Source: Gammaproteobacteria bacterium
GTDB lineage: Bacteria > Pseudomonadota > Gammaproteobacteria > Steroidobacterales > Rariloculaceae
Assembly (NCBI GenBank): GCA_036381015.1
Contig: DASVDR010000010.1
Location: 1-64,000, forward strand
Reading direction: 5' to 3'
Length of the DNA stretch: 64,000 nt
The notes under the pieces are model-generated. The model was not told where the DNA came from, searched no databases, and saw only the letters and a list, made by a program, of their open reading frames with translations. Position numbers and translations under genes: made by a program. This document shows, one piece after another, positions 18,432 to 27,469 of this stretch (its first letter is position 1; the number at the start of each line of letters is the position of its first letter).

Positions 18432-19070
18432 ATGGAAGAGCTGATCAGTTCGATCACGGTCCCGAACTCGTCCCGCGGCAGAGAGCGGCTGGCGCGCATT
18501 CTGGACGCCGCGACGGAGCTGTTTCTGAGAGACGGTTACGGCGCGACGTCGATCGACGCGATTCTCGACGTGTCCGGCGGCTCGAAGGCCACGCTATACA
18601 ACTACTTCCCGACGAAGGACGACCTCTTTCGTGCGGTCATCGACGAGGTCCTCTCGTCCACGCACGTGCCGAAGCTCGATACCGGCGCCGACCCGAAGAG
18701 CACGCTCGTCGAGTTTCTGACGCAGCGGCTCGAGGCCATCTTCTCGACACGCCATCACGCGCTGCTCCGGCTGATCATCGCCGAGCGGGAGCGCTTCCCG
18801 GATCTCGCGCGTATGTACTACGAGCGCGGGCCGATGCAGACGCGCTCGGTGCTGAGCGACTACTTCGTCGAGCTCGAGCGACGCGGCGTCCTCGACCCCG
18901 GCACGCCGCGAGAGGCGGCCGAATTCCTGACGGGAATGCTCGCGCATTGGTGGATCATCGAGGTGCTGCTACTCGGCGGCAGCCCGACGCAAGAAGCCAT
19001 CCGCGACCGCGTCGTGCGCGTCGTCGACCGCTTTCTCGCAGCCTTCGCGCGGCGCCCGCGCACGGTCTAG
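18432..19070 (+). CDS. TetR/AcrR family transcriptional regulator
   Basis: 212 residues. The N-terminal HTH (about 17-63) reads RILDAATELFLRDGYGATSI, then SGGSKATLYNYFPTKDDLFR, the classic TetR DNA-binding signature. The C-terminal half is a divergent ligand-binding and dimerisation domain (AefR-like C-terminal layout is possible). The effector is unknown. Likely targets are the adjacent nitroreductase and/or the convergent NTF2/thiolase genes. A small tandem duplication runs across its stop codon. Confidence 0.9.
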   Translation: MEELISSITVPNSSRGRERLARILDAATELFLRDGYGATSIDAILDVSGGSKATLYNYFPTKDDLFRAVIDEVLSSTHVPKLDTGADPKSTLVEFLTQRLEAIFSTRHHALLRLIIAERERFPDLARMYYERGPMQTRSVLSDYFVELERRGVLDPGTPREAAEFLTGMLAHWWIIEVLLLGGSPTQEAIRDRVVRVVDRFLAAFARRPRTV

Positions 19071-19105
19071 CCTTCGCGCGGCCCCCGCGCGGACGGTCGA
19101 GCCTA
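19041..19105. repeat. Tandem duplication across the tetR stop codon
   Basis: The segment 19041-19069 (starting GCCTTCGCGCGGCGCCCGCG) is repeated with small differences at 19070-19105 (starting GCCTTCGCGCGGCCCCCGCG). Both end in a CTA/TAGCC context that contains the TetR stop. This looks like a recent local slippage duplication with no coding consequence. Confidence 0.6.
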
Positions 19106-19154
19106 GCCGGCCGTCCCGCCCCGCTTCACGACGTGCGCGCGTGCGGTCTCGGCG

Positions 19155-19781
19155 CTACGGCGGCTCGCCGGGCGTCGGTGCGCCGTCGAGCCACGCCTTG
19201 CCTTCGGCGTATAGCTTCTCGACGGCCGGCCCTCGGAGGCCCGGCAGCCCCTGTTTGACCTCGAAGCCCGCCTTGGTCTGCAGGTACGCGAGGTGCCGAT
19301 ACCCTTCGGGGAAGCGCGCGAGCAGCGTCGCGTCGAGCTCGAGACGGGCCGCAGGGTCCACCGGGTCGAGACGGTCCTTCTCGTAGATCGGCTGCCGCCG
19401 CACGATGCCCCAACGACCGCTCCGCTTCTCGAAAAAATCGTAGAAGCGGCCCGTGCAGAGCGCGTCGACCAGAACGCCGTCCACCGTCGCGCGCTGACCG
19501 ATCGTCATCTTTGATTGCGCGATTGCGCGGCTCCCGGCCACGTCGCACGTGACCGCGCCGAGAAAGTGGATGATGTTGACACCGCGCTCGAAGCCTTCCC
19601 GGCGCGCCTTGACGAATTCCTTCGCCGGGCCCTGAAACCAGGTGGCCGTCATCCACGCATCGTCGTGCCAGACCGTCTCGAAGCGCGCCCAATCTCCGGC
19701 GTCGCTCCAGATCACCCAGTTGTTGACGATCTCGATGATCGCGCGCTTGTCGTCGGCGGCGGTATCCATGGGGCTGCTCAC
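19155..19781 (-). CDS. NTF2-like/SnoaL-like domain protein
   Basis: 208 residues with an NTF2-like fold of the SnoaL_4 type: NNWVIWSDAGDWARFETVWHD near the N-terminus, then IHFLGAVTCDV and GRFYDFFEKRSGRWGIVRRQ. Such proteins act as small-molecule isomerases, hydratases or dehydratases, or as binding partners; no specific reaction can be assigned. The GTG start at 19781 overlaps the stop of the upstream gene as GTGA; an ATG at 19769 is an alternative. The neighbouring thiolase gene suggests lipid or aromatic/steroid breakdown. Confidence 0.75.
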   Translation of the reverse strand: MSSPMDTAADDKRAIIEIVNNWVIWSDAGDWARFETVWHDDAWMTATWFQGPAKEFVKARREGFERGVNIIHFLGAVTCDVAGSRAIAQSKMTIGQRATVDGVLVDALCTGRFYDFFEKRSGRWGIVRRQPIYEKDRLDPVDPAARLELDATLLARFPEGYRHLAYLQTKAGFEVKQGLPGLRGPAVEKLYAEGKAWLDGAPTPGEPP

Positions 19782-20206
19782 GGAATCTGGATGCCGCCGC
19801 CGCGGGCGCCGCCGGGTCCGCCGAATCCGCCGGGCCCTCCGAAGCCTCCCGGCCCGCCCGCTCCGCCGCTTCCGGGCACGATCAGCGACGAGGCGGCCTC
19901 CCGGCGCAGCTCCTCGAGCCGCTTCAACGTGCTCTGCAAGGCTTGCTGGGCGAGGTCGCCGAACTTCGCGACCGCCTCGTCCAGCGAGGCCGCGTCCACC
20001 TCGAAGCTGATCGGCAGCGCCCCGGCCGGCGTCAGCACTTGCGTCTGGCCCACGTACAGCACCGGCCGCGACGGGTCGCGCGCGCCGGACGCGGTGACCG
20101 GCGTCAGCCGCTGCAGACTTCCGATCCGGCGGTCCGTGAACGTTTCCTCGTGGTACAGGTTGGCGCCGTCCATCGCGATGTCGACGTCCGTTGGCTGTTC
20201 TGCCAT
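19778..20206 (-). CDS. Conserved hypothetical protein with Gly-rich tail
   Basis: 142 residues, not recognised. The first 100 residues look like a small globular domain (VDIAMDGANLYHEETFTDRR, then PVLYVGQTQVLTPAGALPIS). They are followed by a helix (DEAVAKFGDLAQQALQSTLK) and a Gly/Pro-rich tail with repeated GGFGGPGG. The ATG at 20206 has an SD-like GAGG about 7 bases upstream. It is translationally coupled to the NTF2-like gene (GTGA overlap) and downstream of the thiolase gene, so it may serve the same pathway. Confidence 0.65.
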   Translation of the reverse strand: MAEQPTDVDIAMDGANLYHEETFTDRRIGSLQRLTPVTASGARDPSRPVLYVGQTQVLTPAGALPISFEVDAASLDEAVAKFGDLAQQALQSTLKRLEELRREAASSLIVPGSGGAGGPGGFGGPGGFGGPGGARGGGIQIP

Positions 20207-20311
20207 CTGTCCTCTTTCCTCTCCTATGCGCCGGACCCCATAGGCTAACACCGACGGGCTATCGAGCGCGCGGCGGGCCGCGGCGGGCCGGCGGCGCAGG
20301 GGGAGCGGCGC

Positions 20312-21481
20312 TCAGTCCACGCGGCGCAGCACGTGGCTCACGACGGTTGCGCCGGTGCCGCCGATGTTCTGCACGAGGCCGAGGCTCGCGCTCGGAACCT
20401 GGTTATCCCCCGCGGCGCCGGTGAGCTGCAGGTACGCTTCGACGAGCTGGTACACGCCCGTGGCGCCGACCGGATGGCCCCGCGCCTTGAGCCCGCCCAT
20501 CGTCGAGAGCGGCAGCTCCCCGTCGAGCCCGATGCGTCCCTCCGCGCCGAAACGCGTGCCCGTGCCGGGATCGGCGAAGCCGGCCGACTCGAGGCTCAGC
20601 ACCGCCATGATCGTGAAAGCGTCGTGCAGCTCGAAGAAGCTCACGTCGCGGTGTGCCGCGCGGGCGTCGGCCAGCGCTTTGCGGGTCGAGATCTCGACCG
20701 CATCGAGCTTGAGGATATCCGAGCGCCGTTGCAGCGCGAGCGGCGCCGTGGCGGCCGCCGAAGCCGCGACGGCGACGCGGGCGTCGTTCGGGCGCAGCTG
20801 CCTCGCGACGTCGGCTGCGGCGAGGACGACGGCCGCCGCGCCGTTGCAGAGCGGGGAGGCATCGAAGATGCGGATCGGATCGACGACGACCCGGGACTCG
20901 AGGTATCGCTCGAGATCCACGTCCTTGTGGAACAGCGCGTTCGGGTTCGTCATCGCGTTGCGGTGCGCGTTGATCGAGAACGGCGCGAAGTCACGAGGCT
21001 CGGCCCCGTACCGATCCATGTAGTGCCGCATGAGCTGCGCGTTCAGCGACATGAATGACTCGCCGCGGGCGCCCTCGAGCTCCCAGTCCGCGGCCGTGGC
21101 AAGCGCGCGTGTGACCGTGTCGCGGTCGACGTGCGTCATCCGCTCGAGCCCGCAGACGACGACCACGTCGTGCATGCCGCCGGCGATCGTCAGATACGCC
21201 ATGCGGGCCGCCGCGGCTCCGGACGCGCATGCGGCCTCGATCGTCACGGCGTCGAGGCCGGGCAGCTCCGCATAGTCGGCGATCAGGCCGCCGAGTTGCT
21301 GCTGCCCGGTCAAAAGACCCGAGGTCATGTTGCCGACATAGAGCGCGTCGACACGGTCCTTCTCGACGCCGGCATCGGCCAGGGCTTGCCGTACGACCGA
21401 CGCGGCGAGATAGCGGCCGCGGACCGAAGTGTCGCGCGTGATCGGCGCCTGGCTCACGCCGACGATGTGGACCTCTCTCAC
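20312..21481 (-). CDS. Thiolase family acyltransferase (SCP2-thiolase-like)
   Basis: 389 residues. The nucleophile is C85 in IEAACASGAA; H286 in FFELHDAFTI and H336 in LKARGHPVGATG complete the thiolase catalytic residues. The usual second Cys near the C-terminus is absent: the motif there reads QNIGGTGATVVSHVL, as in SCP2-type or archaeal-type thiolases. It probably cleaves or condenses acyl-CoA in lipid or side-chain degradation. The start is GTG at 21481, preceded by GGAG; an ATG at 21550 would add an unstructured 23 residues. Confidence 0.85.
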   Translation of the reverse strand: MREVHIVGVSQAPITRDTSVRGRYLAASVVRQALADAGVEKDRVDALYVGNMTSGLLTGQQQLGGLIADYAELPGLDAVTIEAACASGAAAARMAYLTIAGGMHDVVVVCGLERMTHVDRDTVTRALATAADWELEGARGESFMSLNAQLMRHYMDRYGAEPRDFAPFSINAHRNAMTNPNALFHKDVDLERYLESRVVVDPIRIFDASPLCNGAAAVVLAAADVARQLRPNDARVAVAASAAATAPLALQRRSDILKLDAVEISTRKALADARAAHRDVSFFELHDAFTIMAVLSLESAGFADPGTGTRFGAEGRIGLDGELPLSTMGGLKARGHPVGATGVYQLVEAYLQLTGAAGDNQVPSASLGLVQNIGGTGATVVSHVLRRVD

Positions 21482-21828
21482 TTCGTCTCCGGCGCTAGGA
21501 AGAGTGCGGGGAATCCGTCGCGGGGCGAGCGGGTGGGCCGCAGGCGGCAAGCTTCGCTCGAGTGAGCTCGGTCATCGCAACGTCCTCGGGTCGACGAGCA
21601 TTCGGCTCCGTCCTAAAGAGAAACGCGAGCCGTGCCCGCGGGTTCCGAGCCGGCATATTACCCAATCTGCGCCGCCGGTTGGACGGGCGAGCCGCGATTC
21701 CGGGCTCGGCACGGCGCGCCGGAGAGCCGGCGGCGGGCGGATACGGCCGGCGCCGGGCCTCGGTTGCGCCGCCTCGGCCCAGCCGGTAGTGTCCGGTTGT
21801 CCCGGCACCGCTCGCACGAACGGCGACG
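21482..21828. other. Divergent intergenic region
   Basis: 347 bp between the divergent thiolase and symporter genes. It must hold promoters for both. I see no conserved gene, hairpin terminator or recognisable operator. Confidence 0.4.
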
Positions 21829-23145
21829 ATGAGCTTCACGCAAAAGATCCTGATTGCCATGGCGGCCGGCATCGCGGTCGGCGCGGTGCTCGGCGCTTTC
21901 GCGGGCGAGTCGGCCTTCGTGAGCGAGTTGCTCGTCGAAGGGGTGCTCTACGTCGTTGGGCAGGTCTTCGTCGCGCTGCTGCAGATGATGGTGGTGCCGC
22001 TCGTGCTGGTATCGCTGGTCTGCGGCGTCACGTCGCTCGGGGACATCGGCTCGTTGGGACGCGTCGGCGCGAAGACGCTCGTCCTGTATCTGCTGACGAC
22101 GGCGATCGCCGTTGCGCTCGTGCTGGTGATCGCCACTGCGGCGTCGCCCGGGCAGGGCTTCGAGCTTTCCGGCGAGGTCGCTTACGAAAGCGCGGTGCCG
22201 CCTCGGGTGGCGGACGTGCTCGTCGACATGGTTCCCGCGAATCCCGTGCGCGCGATGGCCGACGGCGAGATGCTGCAGATCATCGTCTTCGCGCTGCTCC
22301 TCGGTTTCGCGATATCGCTCTCGGGCGAGGCGGGACGCCGCGTCGCGTCGATCTTCTCGGATCTGAACGACGTCGTGATGCGTCTCGTCATGCTCGTCAT
22401 CAAGACCGCGCCGATCGGCGTATTCGCGCTCCTCGCGCGCACGTTCGCGACGCAAGGCCTCGACGTCCTTCGCCCGCTCGCGGACTACTTCCTCGTCGTC
22501 GTCGCCGGGCTCGTCGTGCACGTCGCGCTCACGTATACGACTCTGCTGCGCCTCGGCGGTTTGAGCCCTGTCACGTTCTTCGTCAAGATGCGCGATGTGA
22601 TGAGCTTCGCGTTCAGCACGTCGTCGAGCAGCGCCACGATTCCGGTCACGCTGAGCACGGTGGAGCGCCGCCACGGTGTCGCGAACTCCGTGGCCGCGTT
22701 CACGATCCCGCTCGGCGCCACGATCAACATGGACGGCACGGCGATCATGCAAGGCGCGGCGACGGTCTTCATCGCCAACGTATACGGCGTGGATCTCGGC
22801 GCTGCCGAATACCTTACCGTGATCCTCACTGCCACGCTCGCGTCGATCGGCACCGCGGCCGTTCCGAGCGCGGGCCTCATCATGCTCGCGATGGTGCTGC
22901 AACAGGTCGGCCTGCCGGTCGAAGGCATCGCGCTGATCATCGGCGTCGATCGCCTGCTCGACATGATGCGCACCGCCGTGAACGTCACCGGCGACTGCGT
23001 CGTCACGTGCATCGTCGCGAAGTCCGAAGGCGCGCTCGATCTCACGACTTACAACGACCGAAGCGCAGGCGCCGGGAACGCGGCATCCGCGCCCGCGATC
23101 CGGGCAGGCGAGCCGGCGGAGCCCGCGGGGAGCGTTCCCGAGTAA
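21829..23145 (+). CDS. Dicarboxylate/amino acid:cation symporter (DAACS)
   Basis: A 438-residue polytopic membrane carrier of the GltP/DctA family. Hallmarks are the Ser-rich hairpin FAFSTSSSSATIPVT, the TM7 motif GATINMDGTA (sodium/substrate site) and the C-terminal RLLDMMRTAVNVTGDCVV substrate motif. An Arg in this last motif suits dicarboxylates such as glutamate, aspartate, succinate or fumarate; the exact substrate is not certain. It uses a Na+ or H+ gradient. The stop overlaps the proC start as TAATG. Confidence 0.9.
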   Translation: MSFTQKILIAMAAGIAVGAVLGAFAGESAFVSELLVEGVLYVVGQVFVALLQMMVVPLVLVSLVCGVTSLGDIGSLGRVGAKTLVLYLLTTAIAVALVLVIATAASPGQGFELSGEVAYESAVPPRVADVLVDMVPANPVRAMADGEMLQIIVFALLLGFAISLSGEAGRRVASIFSDLNDVVMRLVMLVIKTAPIGVFALLARTFATQGLDVLRPLADYFLVVVAGLVVHVALTYTTLLRLGGLSPVTFFVKMRDVMSFAFSTSSSSATIPVTLSTVERRHGVANSVAAFTIPLGATINMDGTAIMQGAATVFIANVYGVDLGAAEYLTVILTATLASIGTAAVPSAGLIMLAMVLQQVGLPVEGIALIIGVDRLLDMMRTAVNVTGDCVVTCIVAKSEGALDLTTYNDRSAGAGNAASAPAIRAGEPAEPAGSVPE

Positions 23146-23963
23146 TGATGGACGTCCGGGTATTGCTGATCGGATTCGGGAACATGGGCCAGGCGCTCGT
23201 GAAGGGCTGGCTCGACCGCGGCGTGCCCGCGGCCGCGATCCGCGTCGTCGATCCGGCGGCCGGCGCGCTCGAAGCCGCGGTGAAGCTCGGCGTCGCCCGG
23301 AGCGAGGCCGTGGACGCGGGCGCGCTCGCGCACGCGCCCGGCGTCGTGCTGCTCGCCGTCAAGCCCGGTCAGCTCGAGGAGGCGCTGCGCGCGTGCACTG
23401 GCGTCGCGGCCGCCGGACCGTTGTTTCTGTCGATCGCCGCCGGCAAGCCGATCGCGTCGATCACACGAGTCCTCGGCGGCGACACGCCCGTCGTCCGGGC
23501 GATGCCGAACACGCCGGCGGCGGTCGGGCGGGGGATGACGGTGCTGACCGCGTCGCCGCGCGTGAGCGCGCCGCAGAGGGCTGCGGCCGAAGCGCTGATG
23601 GCGGCGGTCGGCGAGGTCGCCTGGGTCGACGACGAGACGCTGATGGATGCCGTGACCGCGGTATCCGGCAGCGGTCCGGCGTACGTGTTCCTGCTGATCG
23701 AGTGCCTGACCCGGGCAGGAACGGCGGCAGGCCTCGACGGCGCGCTCGCCGAGAAGCTCGCCACCGTGACGGTGGCGGGTGCCGGGGCGTACGCGGCGGC
23801 GTCGGGAGAGCCTGCCGCGGAACTGCGCCGGCGCGTGACGAGCCCGGGCGGAACCACCGAGGCGGCGCTGCGCATCCTCGCTGCCGCCGACGGTCTCCCG
23901 GACCTGCTCGAGCGGGCCGTGCGCGCTGCGGCCGAGCGCAGCCGGGAGCTTTCGCAAGAGTAG
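23145..23963 (+). CDS. proC: Pyrroline-5-carboxylate reductase
   Basis: 272 residues, the normal length. ProC reduces 1-pyrroline-5-carboxylate to L-proline with NAD(P)H. The N-terminal dinucleotide motif is LLIGFGNMGQALVKGW. PVVRAMPNTPAAVGRGMT and DAVTAVSGSGPAYVFLLIE are family signatures, and RRRVTSPGGTTEAAL is the P5C-binding region. Start ATG at 23145 shares an A with the symporter stop; a second ATG lies three bases on. Coupling to a glutamate-type transporter is metabolically sensible, since glutamate is the proline precursor. Confidence 0.95.
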   Translation: MMDVRVLLIGFGNMGQALVKGWLDRGVPAAAIRVVDPAAGALEAAVKLGVARSEAVDAGALAHAPGVVLLAVKPGQLEEALRACTGVAAAGPLFLSIAAGKPIASITRVLGGDTPVVRAMPNTPAAVGRGMTVLTASPRVSAPQRAAAEALMAAVGEVAWVDDETLMDAVTAVSGSGPAYVFLLIECLTRAGTAAGLDGALAEKLATVTVAGAGAYAAASGEPAAELRRRVTSPGGTTEAALRILAAADGLPDLLERAVRAAAERSRELSQE

Positions 23964-23999
23964 CCTTAGGGCGCTCTCCCCGCGAAAGGAGGTCACTCG

Positions 24000-24479
24000 A
24001 TGACGGGCCGCTACTACGACGACTTCGAGGTCGGGCAAGTGTTCCGGCACGCGATCCGCCGGACGCTCACCGACGCCGACAACGTGCTGTTCAGCGCGCT
24101 GACGCACAATCCGGCGCCGCTCCACATCGATCGCGAGTACATGCGCACGCAGTCGGAGTTCGGGCAGCCGCTGATGAACAGCTTTTTCACCCTGGGGCTG
24201 ATCGTCGGCATCTCGATTCACGAGACGACCCTCGGCACGACGGTCGCGAATCTGGGGCTCGAGGAGACGCGATTTCCGCATCCGCTTTTCCCGGGCGACA
24301 CGCTGCACGCCGAGACCGAGGTGCTCGCGATGCGGCCGAGCCGCTCGCGGCCGAACAACGGAATCCTCACCCTCGAGCACCGCGGCTACAATCAGCACGA
24401 CGTCCTGGTCGCGGTCTGCAAGCGCAATGTGCTGATGCTCCGCCGCCCGGAAGCGCGCCCGGCCGAGGGTACGCCGTAG
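24000..24479 (+). CDS. MaoC-like hotdog dehydratase/hydratase
   Basis: 159 residues with a MaoC/R-hydratase hotdog fold: YDDFEVGQVFRHAIRRTLTD, then the active-site segment TDADNVLFSALTHNPAPLHI with the expected Asp/His pair. Such enzymes hydrate enoyl-CoA to (R)-3-hydroxyacyl-CoA or mesaconyl-type CoA. An unusually good SD (AAAGGAGGT, ending 8 bases upstream) sets the ATG at 24000. It stands alone after proC, 36 bases away. Confidence 0.85.
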   Translation: MTGRYYDDFEVGQVFRHAIRRTLTDADNVLFSALTHNPAPLHIDREYMRTQSEFGQPLMNSFFTLGLIVGISIHETTLGTTVANLGLEETRFPHPLFPGDTLHAETEVLAMRPSRSRPNNGILTLEHRGYNQHDVLVAVCKRNVLMLRRPEARPAEGTP

Positions 24480-24726
24480 GCGGCGGTCCGCCGGGCTCGA
24501 ATCCTGGTCGGCCGGCGGGAGCCTTGCCCTGGGCGGCGGCGGAATCCATTCGAGTGGCTCCGCCGCCCCGCGGGCCTGCGCCGCCTGCGGCGGCTCGCCG
24601 GCGCCGCCGCTCGTCGCGAACGCCCCGCGCCGCCTCGGCACGCCGCAGGCCGCGGGGCGTCAAATACCGGTAGAGGGTTCTCAGTTTAAGGAATACCTTC
24701 TTGTAATCTTTGCTATTGCTGTCACA

Positions 24727-27465
24727 ATGAAGCCGGCATTGGGGGTCTTATTGCACCGGAGACGTTCCTCGGGCCGCGCAAGCGGGCGACGGACGGGGAG
24801 CGTTGACGTCATCGAAGAGGATCCGATCCAAGAAGGTTCCGCCACGACCAGCTCGATCCGGAGGGCGGCTAGGCTGCCTCGAGGGCCCGGGCTCGATTTG
24901 ACTTGCACGAAAGTCGCGGTCGACTTCCAATGCATGTCCCTCGGCAACGCCGAGGAGCGGCTGAAGTCCGGGTTGCAGGCGCTGACGGATGCGTACGGGG
25001 CGGACTCGCTGTTCGTCGCTCTGTTCGACGAGGACGCCACGGTCATCGAGACCGTTTACGCCGCGCGGTCCACGTTCTCCACGTGTAATCCCGAGGTCTT
25101 GAAGGGACGCGAGCTCGGCGATTTTCCCTGGCTTCGCACACGGCTCGATCACCTCCGCCTGCTCGAGGTCGCCGATACCGCGCATCCGCCGCTCGCGCAG
25201 CGCCGCGACGCCGAGCAGCTCGCGAGCCTGAATGTCGGCGCGCTGCTGGTCGTCGCCTTCAACATCCGCGACCGGCTCGGCGGGATGCTCGGCATTTGCA
25301 GCGCGACGCCGAACCCGGATTGGAATGCCGACCTGCACCTCGCGTTGAAGCTCGTCGGCGTGAGCTGCGCGACCGGGCTCGAGCGCATCCGGCTCAAGGA
25401 AGACCTGCTGACCGTGCAGGAGCGCGACCGGCTCGTGACGAACACGGCCAACGACGGGCTCTGGGACTACGACGTTCGCGACAATTCGATGTATTTCTCG
25501 CCGCGCTGGCGCTCGATGCTCGGCTACGGCGAGGACGAGCCGGTGCCCGAGTGGCGCTTCCTCGTGCATCCGGACGACATGGCGCGCGTCCAGGCGCAGA
25601 TCCGCGAGCACCTCGAGGGCAAGACGGAGCTCTTCGAGAGCGTGCATCGCATGCGGCACGCGAACGGCGAGTGGCGGTGGGTACAGAGCCGCGTGAAGGG
25701 GAGGGTCGACGAGCACGGCCGCCTGAAGCGCCTGGTCGGCGTCGAGACCGACATCACCGAGCGCAAGCTCTACGAGGAGGCGTTGTTCCGCGAGAAGGAG
25801 AGCGCGCAGATCACGCTTCAGTCGATCGGCGACGGCGTCGTCACCACCGACGCCGAATGCCGCGTGCAGTATCTGAACCCGGTGGCCGAGGAGCTTACGG
25901 GCTGGAAGCTCGACGACGCGGTCGGGCGCACGATCGACGAGATCTTCCGCGGGTTCCACGAAGAGACGTGCGAGCCCGTCGAGAATCCGGTAGCGGTCGC
26001 GATGCGCCGTAACCGCTCCACGAAATCGGTACGTCCCACGCTCCTGATTCGGCGCGACGGCAACGAGCTCTACATCGAGAGCACGGCCGCGCCGATCCGC
26101 GATCCGCTCGGCAACGTCACGGGCGGCGTGCTCGTGTTCCACGACGTCAGCGAGTCGCGGGAGCTGAACCGGCGCCTCTCGTACGCCGCGAGCCACGACA
26201 TCCTCACCGAGCTCGTCAATCGGCGCGAGTTCGAGAGCCGGCTCGAGCGCGCGCTGAAGAGCGCGAAGGCGAGGGAGACCTCGTACGCCGTGCTCCACAT
26301 CGACCTCGACCAGTTCAAGATCGTGAACGACGCGTGCGGGCACGGCGCCGGCGACGAGCTGTTGAGGCAGCTCGGCGCATTGCTGAAGGCCAAGATCCGC
26401 TGGCGCGACACGCTCGCGCGCCTCGGCGGCGACGAGTTCGGCGTGCTGCTCGAGAGCTGCACGATGGACGAGGCGCTGAGGACCGCCGAGACGCTGCGCG
26501 AGGTCATCACGGAGTTCAAGTTCGTCTGGGACGACCGCACGTTCCGGCTCGGGGCGAGCATCGGCGTCGTGCCGATCACGCCGGCCACCGACGACGTGGC
26601 GGCGCTGCTCACGGCCGCTGACAGCGCGTGTGCGGCGGCGAAGGACGCAGGCCGCAATCGCGTCTACAGCTACCAGGAGAACGACCTCGACTTGATGAAG
26701 CGCCGCAAGGAGATGCAGTGGGCGGCGCGGATCAGCAACGCGCTCGAGGAAGGGCGCTTCGAGCTCTTCCGGCAGACGATTCAGCCGTTGCAGCCGGGGC
26801 TCGAGACCGGCGCACATTACGAGCTGCTGCTGCGGATGCGGGACGAGAACGGCGCTCTCGTCTCGCCGGAGCTCTTCATCGCCGCCGCCGAGCGCTACAG
26901 CCTGACGCCCGCGATCGACCGCTGGGTGATCAGCCAGGCTTTCCGTTGGCTCGTCTCGGAGGCCGACGAGCGCGAGCGGCTGGTTCTCTGCTCGATCAAT
27001 CTCTCCGGGCAGAGCCTAGCGGACGAGAAGTTCCTGCCGTTCGTCGTGGAGCAGTTCCAGCGAAGCGGGCTCGACGGCAGCCGCATCTGCTTCGAGATCA
27101 CGGAGACGGCGGCGATCGCGAGCTACTCGCAGGCGAATCGCTTCATTCACGCGTTGAAGGAGATCGGCTGCAAGTTCGCGCTCGACGATTTCGGCACCGG
27201 CCTCTCGTCGTTCGGCTACCTGAAACATTTTCCGGTGGATTTCCTGAAGATCGACGGCAGCTTCGTGAAGGAAATCCTGCACGATCCGATCGACCGGGAG
27301 ATGGTGCGCTCGATCAACGAGATCGGTCATTTGACCGGCAAGCAGACGATCGCCGAGTTCGCCGAGAACGCCGAGATCATCACGATGCTGCGCGGCATCG
27401 GCGTCGACTACGCCCAGGGCTACGGCGTCGAGGAGCCGAAACGGCTCCTGGACGCGGTGGCGTAA
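24727..27465 (+). CDS. GAF-PAS-PAS-GGDEF-EAL cyclic-di-GMP signalling protein
   Basis: 912 residues with no membrane segment. Order: GAF-like (about 75-235), PAS (about 245-355), PAS (about 365-485), GGDEF (about 490-655), EAL (about 665-905). The cyclase motif is intact (GGDEF 567-571), with an RxxD inhibitory I-site at 558-561. The EAL opening reads ELLLR (E699) rather than EALxR, but NLSGQS, FEITETA, DDFG (D820, D821), KIDGSF and YAQGYGVEEP are present. Both synthesis and breakdown of c-di-GMP are possible. The first 69 residues look atypical, so translation may start at the ATG at 24934. An AT-rich patch just upstream of 24727 suits a promoter. Confidence 0.9.
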   Translation: MKPALGVLLHRRRSSGRASGRRTGSVDVIEEDPIQEGSATTSSIRRAARLPRGPGLDLTCTKVAVDFQCMSLGNAEERLKSGLQALTDAYGADSLFVALFDEDATVIETVYAARSTFSTCNPEVLKGRELGDFPWLRTRLDHLRLLEVADTAHPPLAQRRDAEQLASLNVGALLVVAFNIRDRLGGMLGICSATPNPDWNADLHLALKLVGVSCATGLERIRLKEDLLTVQERDRLVTNTANDGLWDYDVRDNSMYFSPRWRSMLGYGEDEPVPEWRFLVHPDDMARVQAQIREHLEGKTELFESVHRMRHANGEWRWVQSRVKGRVDEHGRLKRLVGVETDITERKLYEEALFREKESAQITLQSIGDGVVTTDAECRVQYLNPVAEELTGWKLDDAVGRTIDEIFRGFHEETCEPVENPVAVAMRRNRSTKSVRPTLLIRRDGNELYIESTAAPIRDPLGNVTGGVLVFHDVSESRELNRRLSYAASHDILTELVNRREFESRLERALKSAKARETSYAVLHIDLDQFKIVNDACGHGAGDELLRQLGALLKAKIRWRDTLARLGGDEFGVLLESCTMDEALRTAETLREVITEFKFVWDDRTFRLGASIGVVPITPATDDVAALLTAADSACAAAKDAGRNRVYSYQENDLDLMKRRKEMQWAARISNALEEGRFELFRQTIQPLQPGLETGAHYELLLRMRDENGALVSPELFIAAAERYSLTPAIDRWVISQAFRWLVSEADERERLVLCSINLSGQSLADEKFLPFVVEQFQRSGLDGSRICFEITETAAIASYSQANRFIHALKEIGCKFALDDFGTGLSSFGYLKHFPVDFLKIDGSFVKEILHDPIDREMVRSINEIGHLTGKQTIAEFAENAEIITMLRGIGVDYAQGYGVEEPKRLLDAVA

Positions 27466-27469
27466 AAAA

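Noticed and set aside
24460-24514. tRNA-like pieces: CGGCCGA...TCGGCCG acceptor pair and a T-arm-like CCGGGCTCGAATCCTGG
   Set aside because: There is no room for D and anticodon arms (about 24 bases between the 5' acceptor and T-arm), the T-loop begins with C, and the 5' part is the end of the MaoC gene.
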